DNA from: Thiodiazotropha sp040506975
GTDB lineage: Bacteria; Pseudomonadota; Gammaproteobacteria; Chromatiales; Chromatiaceae
Reading direction: 5' to 3'
NCBI GenBank assembly: GCA_965211775.1
Contig: OZ242974.1
Location: forward strand, 1,488,001-1,552,000
DNA length: 64,000 nt
This document shows positions 26,499 to 36,195 of the stretch, piece by piece. The translations under genes were made by a program, and so were the position numbers. Each line of letters opens with the position of its first letter. Positions within the stretch are counted from its first letter, which is position 1. The notes below the pieces were generated by a model. The model was not told the origin of the DNA and did not search any database. It saw only the letters and a program-made list of their open reading frames with translations.

Positions 26499-27875
26499 AT
26501 GGCAGTGAGTGTTTTCGATCTCTTCAAAATCGGCATAGGCCCCTCCAGTTCCCACACCGTGGGGCCGATGCTGGCGGCCAAGCGATTTGCGGAAAAACTG
26601 TCGGATGAGCGCCTGCTAAAGGTTACACACAGAATTCAGATAGAGCTGTTCGGGTCATTGGGAGCCACCGGCAAGGGGCATGGGACGGATAAGGCGCTAT
26701 TGCTCGGACTCATGGGAGAGTCCCCCTCAACGGTGGATGTCCAGGCCATACCGCAGCGTATCGATGCTATCCGCGAGCAGAAATCAGTGGTGCTGGGCAG
26801 TGGACTGCGGCTCTGCTTCGATATGGAGGGTGATCTTCAGTTTCATCGGAAAAAACAGCTCAAACTGCACGCCAACGGTATGCGGTTCACGGCCTTCGAC
26901 GACAAGGGGAGGGAGATTTTACAAAACCATTTTTATTCCGTTGGAGGTGGTTTCGTCATTGAGGAGAATAGGCGAGGCGAGGTTGTCATCAGCGAGGATA
27001 AAACCCTACTCAAGTATCCTTTTCATAGTGGCGAAGAGTTGTTGCGGGTCTGTGACGAGCAGGGGCTCTCCATCAGCCGGCTGATGTTGGAGAATGAAAA
27101 GTCATGGCGTAGTGAGCAGACGATACGCGACAGTTTGCTGCAGATATGGCATGTCATGCAACAATGTGTGGAACGGGGTTGCACCACTGAAGGGGTGCTG
27201 CCGGGTGGGTTAAAGGTTAAACGACGCGCTCCACGTCTCTACAGGCAGCTCAGTAACGATGCGGAACTCGATCAGGTGCCGCTCGGCACCATGGACTGGG
27301 TCAATCTGTTTGCTCTGGCGGTCAACGAGGAGAATGCCGCCGGAGGCCGGGTGGTGACCGCTCCCACCAATGGGGCAGCCGGAATTGTTCCTGCGGTACT
27401 CCATTACTATTGGCGTTTTTCACCGGGAGCAACGGATGATGGTGTGATCCGATTCCTACTCTGTGCCGGTGCGATCGGTATCCTGTACAAAGAGAATGCC
27501 TCGATTTCCGGTGCCGAGGTGGGTTGTCAGGGTGAGGTCGGTGCTGCCTGTTCCATGGCTGCGGGTGCATTGGCCGAGGTATTGGGCGGCACGCCGCGCC
27601 AGGTTGAAAATGCCGCGGAGATAGGAATGGAGCACAATCTTGGCTTGACCTGCGATCCGGTGGGTGGCCTGGTGCAGGTGCCGTGTATCGAACGTAATGC
27701 CATGGGCGCGGTAAAAGCCATAAATGCCGCGCGCATGGCATTACGGGGAGACGGGTCGCACTTTGTTTCACTGGATAAAGTCATAAAAACCATGCGAGAG
27801 ACCGGCGCGGATATGAAGACAAAATATAAAGAGACATCGAGGGGGGGGCTGGCGGTCAATCTTGTCGAGTGTTGA
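26499..27875 (+). CDS. sdaA: L-serine ammonia-lyase (Fe-S dependent)
   Basis: Deaminates L-serine to pyruvate and ammonia using a [4Fe-4S] cluster. The N-terminal beta domain begins VFDLFKIGIGPSSSHTVGPM. The alpha domain holds the cluster cysteines in SGAEVGCQGEVGAACSMAAG, LGLTCDPVGGLVQVPCIERN, plus APTNGAAGIVPAVLHYYWRF. ATG at 26499 is chosen because it gives the family-like start and has GGGAG nine bases upstream; an ATG at 26469 adds ten residues. The 458-residue length is normal for SdaA. The enzyme needs Fe-S assembly, and the suf genes lie 2.6 kb downstream. The unknown gene at 27938 follows in the same direction. Confidence 0.93.
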   Translation: MAVSVFDLFKIGIGPSSSHTVGPMLAAKRFAEKLSDERLLKVTHRIQIELFGSLGATGKGHGTDKALLLGLMGESPSTVDVQAIPQRIDAIREQKSVVLGSGLRLCFDMEGDLQFHRKKQLKLHANGMRFTAFDDKGREILQNHFYSVGGGFVIEENRRGEVVISEDKTLLKYPFHSGEELLRVCDEQGLSISRLMLENEKSWRSEQTIRDSLLQIWHVMQQCVERGCTTEGVLPGGLKVKRRAPRLYRQLSNDAELDQVPLGTMDWVNLFALAVNEENAAGGRVVTAPTNGAAGIVPAVLHYYWRFSPGATDDGVIRFLLCAGAIGILYKENASISGAEVGCQGEVGAACSMAAGALAEVLGGTPRQVENAAEIGMEHNLGLTCDPVGGLVQVPCIERNAMGAVKAINAARMALRGDGSHFVSLDKVIKTMRETGADMKTKYKETSRGGLAVNLVEC

Positions 27876-27937
27876 ATTTGATCTAAAAAAGGGGAAGGAT
27901 TAGCTGAATCTGACCGATAAAGGATGAATAAATCAAT

Positions 27938-28615
27938 ATGAATGAACAAGGCGTCTTTTACAGCTGGGAACAGGCCTGTGACTACGTCGGTGACAGTCGT
28001 TTTCTGCATGAACTTGAAGAGTTCTATTTCCACTTCAACGGGTTCGCATCTGTCGAGGTGGAGCGCGGAACCTTTGACAGGGTCTATGTGGACGGTTATC
28101 TCAAGCTCTACGCCACTGATGTCAACGAGCTGAAAAAGAAACTGCCGGTCACCTACAGCAGTGCCATCATCGATCATAACATTACTATTAACGGTGTCGT
28201 TCGTGATGACCTGTTTCAGAAGTTTCTGGTATTTGACGAAGAGCTGCTCATTGGCGACGGGAAGGGCGATATGGAAAATGAGTTCAACTATCCTGCCGAC
28301 ATGCACTTCAACCACGACGATTTGAATCGCGTCTGTGATACTTACGGTATACAGCGTCCGGATTCAGAGCCTCAATCCAAGCCTATTGTTGTCAAGGATG
28401 AGGTTACGCTGCAGGTGATCGGAGCGCTTGCCTGTATGCTGGCCATGAACAACGATCTCGACGCCTCCCTGCACAACCAACGGCACATATCGGAAATCAT
28501 TATCGACGATCTTTTTGTTATGCTCAGCGGTATGGGTATCGAGGTCGACGGTAAACAGAAATTCCTCTATGAAAAACTCATATCAGAAGGTGTGAAAAGC
28601 GTCATCGAAGCTTGA
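27938..28615 (+). CDS. Hypothetical acidic protein
   Basis: 225 residues, not recognised. It starts YSWEQACDYVGDSRFLHELEEFYFHF, is strongly acidic throughout, and has no signal peptide, membrane helix or cysteine-rich site. The second half (VKDEVTLQVIGALACMLAMN and onward) is predicted helical. It lies 62 bases after sdaA on the same strand and may be co-transcribed. Codon use looks like neighbouring chromosomal genes, so it is probably native. No function is proposed. Confidence 0.65.
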   Translation: MNEQGVFYSWEQACDYVGDSRFLHELEEFYFHFNGFASVEVERGTFDRVYVDGYLKLYATDVNELKKKLPVTYSSAIIDHNITINGVVRDDLFQKFLVFDEELLIGDGKGDMENEFNYPADMHFNHDDLNRVCDTYGIQRPDSEPQSKPIVVKDEVTLQVIGALACMLAMNNDLDASLHNQRHISEIIIDDLFVMLSGMGIEVDGKQKFLYEKLISEGVKSVIEA

Positions 28616-28754
28616 TCTGTGTACCGGGAAACCCTTGTGCCACTGGGGTATGGTGTCCCTGCAAATAGGTAATGAATGTAATTACTTATTGTATTTGATA
28701 GTTATTTTCAGCCCACCCGATTCTACATCAGTGATTACCTTAGTATTTCTCTAG

Positions 28755-30322
28755 CCCGCATGTTTCATCCGTTTTTAAATTTAGCCGGTGATATGGCCAA
28801 GCTTGGATGGTTCGCCCTCACTGGGAACCAAACCTCTATCAAGCCCTGATTTTCCACCCTCCGGGCAGACTCCCCCTTACCCCCATTGTTGATCAACGTG
28901 CCGGGGCAGCACTCTGCCGGGCTATCCCGGCTTGAGTCGTGCCGCCACCTGGAAAAACAGCGCCTGATAGGGATAGGTGCTGGAGAGCAGGAAGCGGATC
29001 CGTCGCGTGTTGCGAATGATGACCGCCCCGATCTTGAACAGTTTGAGCCGGATCGTGGTCATCTGTGCACGCGCCAGTTCCGTGCCCTTCAGCGCGAGGC
29101 GCCGGATGGCCTCCATCAGCACATAGGCCAGACTGGACAGCAGTAGACGAAACTGATTGGCCCACCAGTAATGCGCGCTGGTGCGATCGGCGAACAGCCC
29201 CAGTTGCTGCTCCTTGATTCGGTTCTCCATGTCACCACGGGCGCAGTAGAGGTCATCGTAAAGGCGCTGTTTGTCGCCGGCCAGGTTGGTGACGATGAAG
29301 CGTGGATTTGGCCCCTTGTCGGTGACCTCCAGTTTGGCGATCACCTTGCGACGCGTCTTCCAGGTGCTGGCGGCATAGTGAAACTGAAAGAATTCCCGCA
29401 TCTTCATGCCGGTTCGCTTCGCCAGTTCCTCAACCCACTGCATGGGCTCACGGATACACCGCAGCAAGGCGTCATTCTTGGCGATGCCCACGATATAGCC
29501 CACAGCGTTGCGCTCGCACCAGCTGAGCATGTGGTGACGGCAAAAGCCGCTATCGCCCCGAAAGATGATACGCACTTCAGGCCAAGCCCGGCGCAGGCGT
29601 TTGACCAACAGCGCCAGAATCGCCCAGGCATGCTTGGGCGCATCGATCCGGCTGGGCCGCAGATAACTCACCAGCAGTTGATCGCCACAAAAGACATACA
29701 GGGGCAGGAAGCAGTAGTGATCGTAGTAGCCGTGAAAGAAGCGGCCTTCCTGGCGGCCATGCACCGGATCATCCGTGGCGTCGAAATCCAGGATCAGCTC
29801 ATCGGGTGGTGCATCATATGAGGCAATGAACTGCTCGAGCAGTAGGTTGTGGACATCAACGGCAACCCGGCGATCGACCCGGTTCTCCAGCCGACAAAGT
29901 GTCGACTGGCTGCCCAGTACCTCCTCGCGTTCGATCGAGCTCTGTAGGGCCGGGTCGGTGCGTAGTGTCTGATGGTCGTTCAGATCTTCATAACCCAGGC
30001 AGAGCCCATAGACTCGCTGGCGCAACAGGCTCAACTGGCTGTGTTCAATATAGCGGGGATCTCGCGGGTCGGGGATGACCGCATCAACCGCCTCGAGCAA
30101 TCCCAGACGCCTGTCGATCTCACGCAGCAGCAACACGCCGCCGTCCGAGGTGATATCGCCACCGGAAAACTCGGCTTGAACCTTACGGCGTTTTAGGGCT
30201 GGAAAATCAAAGGCAGTCTGGGTACAGTTTGTCACAGGCAAAATCCTTTCGATTACAGTGTAAGCAACTGAATTATATCGAAGTATCAGGATTTTGCCTT
30301 TTTAATGCGTGAAATATTGGGG
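28755..30322 (-). mobile_element. IS1380-family insertion sequence, copy B
   Basis: 1568 bp with CTAG duplications at 28751-28754 and 30323-30326. Inverted relative to copy A. Its transposase 5' end faces the suf operon, and the element edge is only 22 bases before the TATAAT at 30345, so the insertion removed or replaced whatever lay upstream of the suf promoter core. Confidence 0.92.
28922..30235 (-). CDS. IS1380-family transposase, copy B
   Basis: Same product as copy A with one substitution near the N-terminus (RRKVQAEF). The catalytic aspartates and glutamate are intact. GTG start as for copy A, with GAAAGGA upstream. It is transcribed away from the suf genes. Confidence 0.92.
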   Translation of the reverse strand: MTNCTQTAFDFPALKRRKVQAEFSGGDITSDGGVLLLREIDRRLGLLEAVDAVIPDPRDPRYIEHSQLSLLRQRVYGLCLGYEDLNDHQTLRTDPALQSSIEREEVLGSQSTLCRLENRVDRRVAVDVHNLLLEQFIASYDAPPDELILDFDATDDPVHGRQEGRFFHGYYDHYCFLPLYVFCGDQLLVSYLRPSRIDAPKHAWAILALLVKRLRRAWPEVRIIFRGDSGFCRHHMLSWCERNAVGYIVGIAKNDALLRCIREPMQWVEELAKRTGMKMREFFQFHYAASTWKTRRKVIAKLEVTDKGPNPRFIVTNLAGDKQRLYDDLYCARGDMENRIKEQQLGLFADRTSAHYWWANQFRLLLSSLAYVLMEAIRRLALKGTELARAQMTTIRLKLFKIGAVIIRNTRRIRFLLSSTYPYQALFFQVAARLKPG

Positions 30323-30344
30323 CTAGGGTATAGCCCTTGCAAAT

Positions 30345-30373
30345 TATAATACCTGACTATATTACTGTGTTAT
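30345..30373 (+). promoter_or_regulatory. Predicted suf promoter core with IscR type 1-like site
   Basis: TATAAT at 30345-30350 overlaps a 25-base site (30349-30373) that I align to the IscR type 1 consensus with about 21 matches. The left half ATACCTGACTA is perfect; the right half, ATTACTGTGTTAT, has mismatches. The ATG of sufB lies about 120 bases downstream. No good -35 is seen at 17 bases; that position falls on the IS1380 edge. IscR is not encoded in the window. Confidence 0.5.
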
Positions 30374-30495
30374 TGGTTTCGGCAGTCGACCGGTATTCGC
30401 CAGGGGCAGTAAGAAATGAATCTATTCCCGCAATCTGTTTACCCAATTTCCTTTACTGTAACAGCCGCAATTGCATACCGCAGGGGAGATGAGAC

Positions 30496-31941
30496 ATGGG
30501 TATGACAGACAGCAGTGTGGAGAATCTCATAAGCACCGGATATGCCGAGGGGTTCGTCACTCGGATCGATTCGGATACGCTGCCGCCAGGTTTGGACGCG
30601 TCGGTTATCCGTGCCATATCGTCACGCAAAGACGAACCGGAATGGATGCTTGAAAAGCGCCTCCAGGCGTATCGCCATTGGCTGAGTATGCAGCAACCGG
30701 ACTGGGCTGCCATCCGTTATCCCGCTATCGATTTCCAGGCAATCTCCTACTACTCCTCACCGAGGAAAAAACCGCAACTTGCCAGCCTTGACGATGTGGA
30801 CCCGGAGTTGCTGGCCACCTACGAAAAGTTGGGGATTCCCCTTGACGAGCAGAAGGCGCTGGCCGGCGTGGCGGTGGATGCGGTTTTTGACAGCGTTTCG
30901 GTGGCGACCACGTTCCGGGAGACACTGGCTGAAGCGGGTGTGATCTTCTGCTCCATGTCGGAGGCGATACGCGAATACCCGGAGCTGGTGCAGCGCTACA
31001 TGGGATCGGTGGTCCCCTTTAAGGATAACTATTTTGCCGCTTTGAACAGCGCGGTGTTCAGTGACGGAACCTTTGTCTATCTACCCAGGGGTGTGATCTG
31101 TCCGATGGAGCTGTCCACCTATTTTCGTATCAATGAGGCGCGGACAGGGCAGTTTGAACGTACCCTGATCGTCGCCGAAGAGGGTAGTCAGGTCAGTTAC
31201 CTGGAAGGCTGTACCGCACCGATGCGGGATGAGAATCAACTCCATGCGGCAGTCGTGGAGTTGGTGGCCATGACAGATGCAAAGATCAAATATTCAACGG
31301 TGCAAAACTGGTATCCGGGCGACAGTGAGGGCCGTGGCGGCATATACAACTTCGTGACCAAACGGGGGGATTGCCGGGGTGACCGTTCACACATCTCGTG
31401 GACCCAGGTTGAGACAGGGTCTGCGGTTACCTGGAAGTATCCCAGTTGTATCCTGCGTGGGGATGACAGTGTGGGTGAGTTCTATTCCGTGGCCGTGACC
31501 AAGGGCAGGCAACAGGCGGATACCGGCACCAAGATGATCCATGTGGGCAAGAACAGCCGCAGCACCATCGTATCCAAGGGTATATCGGCGATGCAGGGCA
31601 GTAACGCCTATCGGGGTCTGGTACGCATTGCGGCGAAGGCGGAAAACGCGAGAAACCACACCCAGTGCGATTCCCTCCTGATCGGTAATCGTTGTGGCGC
31701 CCATACCTTTCCCTATATCGAAGTGAAGAATCCCACTGCCCAGGTGGAGCATGAAGCCACAACCTCGAAGGTGAGTGAGGATCAACTGTTCTACTGCCGT
31801 CAGCGTGGCCTCTCGGATGAGGATGCGGTGTCGATGATCATTAACGGCTTCTGCAAAGAGCTCTTCAACGAGCTGCCGATGGAGTTTGCCGTTGAGGCTC
31901 GGAAGTTGCTTGCCGTGAGTCTGGAAGGGGCGGTTGGTTGA
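30496..31941 (+). CDS. sufB: Fe-S cluster assembly scaffold SufB
   Basis: Core scaffold subunit of the SufBCD complex that assembles Fe-S clusters. 481 residues, full length. Family segments: YFAALNSAVFSDGTFVYLPR, the GVICPMELSTYFRIN loop, the beta-helix with LEGCTAPMRDENQLHAAVVE, and the C-terminal ARNHTQCDSLLIGNRCGAHT region with conserved cysteines. GGGGAG precedes the ATG by about eight bases. First gene of sufB-sufC-sufD-sufT. An IS1380 copy ends about 170 bases upstream, next to the presumed promoter. Confidence 0.96.
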   Translation: MGMTDSSVENLISTGYAEGFVTRIDSDTLPPGLDASVIRAISSRKDEPEWMLEKRLQAYRHWLSMQQPDWAAIRYPAIDFQAISYYSSPRKKPQLASLDDVDPELLATYEKLGIPLDEQKALAGVAVDAVFDSVSVATTFRETLAEAGVIFCSMSEAIREYPELVQRYMGSVVPFKDNYFAALNSAVFSDGTFVYLPRGVICPMELSTYFRINEARTGQFERTLIVAEEGSQVSYLEGCTAPMRDENQLHAAVVELVAMTDAKIKYSTVQNWYPGDSEGRGGIYNFVTKRGDCRGDRSHISWTQVETGSAVTWKYPSCILRGDDSVGEFYSVAVTKGRQQADTGTKMIHVGKNSRSTIVSKGISAMQGSNAYRGLVRIAAKAENARNHTQCDSLLIGNRCGAHTFPYIEVKNPTAQVEHEATTSKVSEDQLFYCRQRGLSDEDAVSMIINGFCKELFNELPMEFAVEARKLLAVSLEGAVG

Positions 31942-31960
31942 GATGGATGAGAGGTTTCCG

Positions 31961-32713
31961 ATGTTGACGATAAAGAATTTACGGGCCGGCGTGGAAGGCA
32001 AAACGATCCTGAATGGGATCGATCTGCGGATCAATGCAGGCGAAGTGCATGCCATCATGGGGCCTAACGGATCGGGAAAGAGCACTTTGGCGCATATCCT
32101 GTCAGGAAGGGATGGTTATCATGTGACTGACGGTAGTGTGAGTTATATGGGTGAGAATCTGCTCGAACTGGAGGTTGAAGAACGGGCGCGCAGAGGTCTT
32201 TTTCTCGCTATGCAATATCCGGTTGAGCTGCCCGGGGTGAACAACATGAGCTTCTTGCGGGAATCAATGAATGCGATACGCAAGGCAAACGGCGAAGAGG
32301 AGATCGATGCAGTCAGTTTCATGAAGCTCGTACGCGCCAAAGCCAAACAGGTGAAGCTGGATGAAAAACTGCTCAAGCGTTCGGTTAATACGGGGTTCTC
32401 GGGGGGTGAAAAAAAGCGCAACGAGATTCTTCAGATGGCCATGCTGGAACCGCGGCTGGCCATTTTGGATGAGACGGATTCCGGTCTCGACATCGATGCC
32501 CTGCGAACAGTCGCGGATGGCGTGAATATGCTGCGTTCAGAAGAGAGGGCCTTGCTGGTGGTAACCCATTATCAGCGTTTGCTTGATTATATTCAGCCGG
32601 ATTTCGTCCATGTGCTGGTGGCGGGCCGCATTATCCGCTCCGGAGGCAAGGCGTTGGCGTTGGAGCTTGAAGAGAAGGGTTATGGCTGGCTGCTTGATGG
32701 GGATGCGGCATGA
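31961..32713 (+). CDS. sufC: Fe-S assembly ATPase SufC
   Basis: ABC-type ATPase of the SufBCD complex. Walker A GPNGSGKST at about residues 34-42, signature FSGGEKKRNEI and Walker B LAILDETDSGLDID. The ATG at 31961 gives MLTIKNL, like other SufC proteins, and has GAGAGG six bases upstream; in-frame ATG 31943 and TTG 31934 are less likely. 250 residues, normal length. Its stop overlaps the sufD start. Confidence 0.96.
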   Translation: MLTIKNLRAGVEGKTILNGIDLRINAGEVHAIMGPNGSGKSTLAHILSGRDGYHVTDGSVSYMGENLLELEVEERARRGLFLAMQYPVELPGVNNMSFLRESMNAIRKANGEEEIDAVSFMKLVRAKAKQVKLDEKLLKRSVNTGFSGGEKKRNEILQMAMLEPRLAILDETDSGLDIDALRTVADGVNMLRSEERALLVVTHYQRLLDYIQPDFVHVLVAGRIIRSGGKALALELEEKGYGWLLDGDAA

Positions 32714-34011
32714 ATATGCACGGCTACCGGGAGACCGCGCAACGCACCATCGAGAGTCTGGTGCATGACAATGGGGATTGGCTCATCGAACAGCGACGGG
32801 CTGCGATGGCGCGCATGACTGAGCTCGGCCTTCCCCATGCCCGCCAGGAGGCCTGGCGATATACGGGTGTGGAGGGTTTGTTGCAAAAGGGGTTTATATC
32901 GACCCCTTCAGTATTGGATTCATCCCGGGACATCGCCATCGATCGTATGCTCGAGGATCCTGTAGCGGGGCGTCTGGTGTTCGTGGACGGTATCTACCAC
33001 CCCGGGCTGTCGACGGGCATTGAGCAGGCAGGATTCAGGATCGGAAACCTGCGCGCAGCCATGGCCACAGGTGATCAGTCGGTGCTCAGGTCGGTGGGTT
33101 GTCTGTCCGGAGTGGGGGATCATGCCTTCGCCGCCATGAATATGGCGACCCAACAGGACGGCGCTGTGATTCAGCTGTCGAAAGGTGTTGTGATCGAGCG
33201 GCCCATTGAGTTGTTGCATATGACAACCGGCAAGAGAGACGGGCATGCACAACAGATACGCCACCTGGTCGAGTTGGATGCGGGTGCTTCGGTCAGCCTG
33301 GTAGAGCGTTATCTGTCGGTGGATGATGACCACGACTACTTCAATAATATCGTTTGCGAGATCAACCTGGCTGAGGGTGCGACCCTGAGGCACCAGCGTG
33401 TGCAGCGGGAGAGCGATCATGCCTATCATCTGTACGGCCTCTATGTCAGTTTGCGACGGGATGCCCGCTATCTGGGTGTGAATGCGGCACTGGGCGGTGC
33501 ATGGTCACGCACCGAGTTCCATCAACGGTTCTCCGGGGAAGGTGCGGAATGTGAAACCGACGGCATCTATGTGGCCGGTGACGGTCAATTGACGGATTTC
33601 CATCTCGATGTGGATCACGGCGTGCCCCATTGCCGAAGTCGAGAGAATTTCAAAGGTATCCTGCATGGCGTGGGAAGAGCGGTATTTGACGGTTTGATCC
33701 GGGTCGGGATCGATTCGCAGAAGAGTGAGGCGCATCTGCACAACGCCAATCTGATGCTATCAAGCAAGGCCGAAGTCGACACTAAGCCCCAGTTGGTTAT
33801 CCTCGCGGATGATGTGCAGTGCAGCCATGGTGCTAGTGTGGGCCGGCTGGATGATCAGGCACTCTTCTATCTCCGTTCGCGGGGAATGGATGCGCATCGG
33901 GCACGGCGTCTGTTGTGTCTCGGTTTTGCCGGCGAAATTATCGACAGGTTTGTCACAGACTCCCTGCGTGTAGAGATCAGGAACGATCTGGAACAGCGGA
34001 TGCGGTTTTGA
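32710..34011 (+). CDS. sufD: Fe-S assembly protein SufD
   Basis: SufB paralogue that forms the SufB-SufD heterodimer on SufC. 433 residues. N-terminal helical part (RQEAWRYTGVEGLLQKGF) and beta-helix core, with EFHQRFSGEGAECETDGIYV, HCRSRENFKGILHGVGRAVF and the C-terminal QCSHGASVGRLDDQALFYLR, which carries the conserved His/Cys area and is shared with SufB. The ATG overlaps the sufC stop by four bases. In many operons sufS comes next; here it does not. Confidence 0.95.
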   Translation: MNMHGYRETAQRTIESLVHDNGDWLIEQRRAAMARMTELGLPHARQEAWRYTGVEGLLQKGFISTPSVLDSSRDIAIDRMLEDPVAGRLVFVDGIYHPGLSTGIEQAGFRIGNLRAAMATGDQSVLRSVGCLSGVGDHAFAAMNMATQQDGAVIQLSKGVVIERPIELLHMTTGKRDGHAQQIRHLVELDAGASVSLVERYLSVDDDHDYFNNIVCEINLAEGATLRHQRVQRESDHAYHLYGLYVSLRRDARYLGVNAALGGAWSRTEFHQRFSGEGAECETDGIYVAGDGQLTDFHLDVDHGVPHCRSRENFKGILHGVGRAVFDGLIRVGIDSQKSEAHLHNANLMLSSKAEVDTKPQLVILADDVQCSHGASVGRLDDQALFYLRSRGMDAHRARRLLCLGFAGEIIDRFVTDSLRVEIRNDLEQRMRF

Positions 34012-34058
34012 TTTTCATAGGCTTTTCGTACAGAAACGACAAGTGACGGTATACACAG

Positions 34059-34400
34059 ATGAGAGGACTGCAAATCAACGAAGCCGGCAGCAGAACACTA
34101 CCCACACGGGATGCGTTGATAGAGGCCCTGCGCACTGTTTACGATCCTGAGATACCGGTCAATATCTACGATCTGGGATTGATCTATCGCCTGGAAGTGG
34201 ACGCCGAGGGCAAGGTCGAAGTCGATATGACCCTCACGGCACCCGCCTGTCCGGTGGCGGGTACACTGCCATACGAAGTCGGCAGAGTGATCGATGCAGT
34301 GCCGGGCGTCACCGATGCCACCATAAGGTTGGTGTGGCAGCCTCCCTGGAGCCGGGAGAGGATGAGTGATGAAGCTAAATTTCAGCTGGGACTACTTTAA
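34059..34400 (+). CDS. sufT: SUF-associated MIP18/DUF59 protein (SufT)
   Basis: A 113-residue MIP18 family (DUF59) protein that helps Fe-S maturation or transfer. Signature DPEIPVNIYDLGLIYRLEV at residues 29-47 and the reactive Cys64 in TLTAPACPVAGTLP. The C-terminus reads VWQPPWSRERMSDEAKFQLG, the family end motif. It follows sufD by 47 bases and was probably part of the same transcript. An IS1380 copy now lies between it and sufA. Confidence 0.92.
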   Translation: MRGLQINEAGSRTLPTRDALIEALRTVYDPEIPVNIYDLGLIYRLEVDAEGKVEVDMTLTAPACPVAGTLPYEVGRVIDAVPGVTDATIRLVWQPPWSRERMSDEAKFQLGLL

Positions 34401-34569
34401 GAAACCTTGTTGCTTATGCGGCAGGGCTGGTTATCGGCAAGAGATTATGAGAATCATGAAAGCGGCTGAAAGGTTTTGAGTTGACAGGGCCCCGCTTGTC
34501 TTTCCCATTCAAAAACAAAGAACTGAAAACTTGAAATTGTAGAAAGTCGCTTGCAAAACGGCAGATTAG

Positions 34570-36137
34570 CCCGCATGTTTCATCCGTTTTTAAATTTAGC
34601 CGGTGATATGGCCAAGCTTGGATGGTTTGCCCTCACTGGGAACCAAACCTCTATCAAGCCCTGATTTTCCACCCTCCGGGCAGACTCCCCCTTACCCCCA
34701 TTGTTGATCAACGTGCCGGGGCAGCACTCTGCCGGGCTATCCCGGCTTGAGTCGTGCCGCCACCTGGAAAAACAGCGCCTGATAGGGATAGGTGCTGGAG
34801 AGCAGGAAGCGGATCCGTCGCGTGTTGCGAATGATGACCGCCCCGATCTTGAACAGTTTGAGCCGGATCGTGGTCATCTGTGCACGCGCCAGTTCCGTGC
34901 CCTTCAGCGCGAGGCGCCGGATGGCCTCCATCAGCACATAGGCCAGACTGGACAGCAGTAGACGAAACTGATTGGCCCACCAGTAATGCGCGCTGGTGCG
35001 ATCGGCGAACAGCCCCAGTTGCTGCTCCTTGATTCGGTTCTCCATGTCACCACGGGCGCAGTAGAGGTCATCGTAAAGGCGCTGTTTGTCGCCGGCCAGG
35101 TTGGTGACGATGAAGCGTGGATTTGGCCCCTTGTCGGTGACCTCCAGTTTGGCGATCACCTTGCGACGCGTCTTCCAGGTGCTGGCGGCATAGTGAAACT
35201 GAAAGAATTTCCGCATCTTCATGCCGGTTCGCTTCGCCAGTTCCTCAACCCACTGCATGGGCTCACGGATACACCGCAGCAAGGCGTCATTCTTGGCGAT
35301 GCCCACGATATAGCCCACAGCGTTGCGCTCGCACCAGCTGAGCATGTGGTGACGGCAAAAGCCGCTATCGCCCCGAAAGATGATACGCACTTCAGGCCAA
35401 GCCCGGCGCAGGCGTTTGACCAACAGCGCCAGAATCGCCCAGGCATGCTTGGGCGCATCGATCCGGCTGGGCCGCAGATAACCCACCAGCAGTTGATCGC
35501 CACAAAAGACATACAGGGGCAGGAAGCAGTAGTGATCGTAGTAGCCGTGAAAGAAGCGGCCTTCCTGGCGGCCATGCACCGGATCATCCGTGGCGTCGAA
35601 ATCCAGGATCAGCTCATCGGGTGGTGCATCATATGAGGCAATGAACTGCTCGAGCAGTAGGTTGTGGACATCAACGGCAACCCGGCGATCGACCCGGTTC
35701 TCCAGCCGACAAAGTGTCGACTGGCTGCCCAGTACCTCCTCGCGTTCGATCGAGCTCTGTAGGGCCGGGTCGGTGCGTAGTGTCTGATGGTCGTTCAGAT
35801 CTTCATAACCCAGGCAGAGCCCATAGACTCGCTGGCGCAACAGGCTCAACTGGCTGTGTTCAATATAGCGGGGATCTCGCGGGTCGGGGATGACCGCATC
35901 AACCGCCTCGAGCAATCCCAGACGCCTGTCGATCTCACGCAGCAGCAACACGCCGCCGTCCGAGGTGATATCGCCACCGGAAAACTCGGCTTGAACCTTA
36001 CGGCGTTTTAGGGCTGGAAAATCAAAGGCAGTCTGGGTGCAGTTTGTCACAGGCAAAATCCTTTCGATTACAGTGTAAGCAACTGAATTATATCGAAGTA
36101 TCAGGATTTTGCCTTTTTAATGCGTGAAATATTGGGG
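34570..36137 (-). mobile_element. IS1380-family insertion sequence, copy C
   Basis: 1568 bp with TTAG duplications at 34566-34569 and 36138-36141. Without it, sufT and sufA would be about 220 bases apart. It is antisense to the suf genes and likely polar on sufA-sufE. Confidence 0.92.
34737..36050 (-). CDS. IS1380-family transposase, copy C
   Basis: Differs from copy B at two visible residues (LLVGYLRPS for LLVSYLRPS, and MRKFFQF for MREFFQF). Catalytic residues are intact. GTG start as in the other copies. Confidence 0.92.
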   Translation of the reverse strand: MTNCTQTAFDFPALKRRKVQAEFSGGDITSDGGVLLLREIDRRLGLLEAVDAVIPDPRDPRYIEHSQLSLLRQRVYGLCLGYEDLNDHQTLRTDPALQSSIEREEVLGSQSTLCRLENRVDRRVAVDVHNLLLEQFIASYDAPPDELILDFDATDDPVHGRQEGRFFHGYYDHYCFLPLYVFCGDQLLVGYLRPSRIDAPKHAWAILALLVKRLRRAWPEVRIIFRGDSGFCRHHMLSWCERNAVGYIVGIAKNDALLRCIREPMQWVEELAKRTGMKMRKFFQFHYAASTWKTRRKVIAKLEVTDKGPNPRFIVTNLAGDKQRLYDDLYCARGDMENRIKEQQLGLFADRTSAHYWWANQFRLLLSSLAYVLMEAIRRLALKGTELARAQMTTIRLKLFKIGAVIIRNTRRIRFLLSSTYPYQALFFQVAARLKPG

Positions 36138-36195
36138 TTAGAGTGGTCAACCAGGGTCCGTTTCAATACTTGTTTGCCTTGATTAGAGGTGTGTT

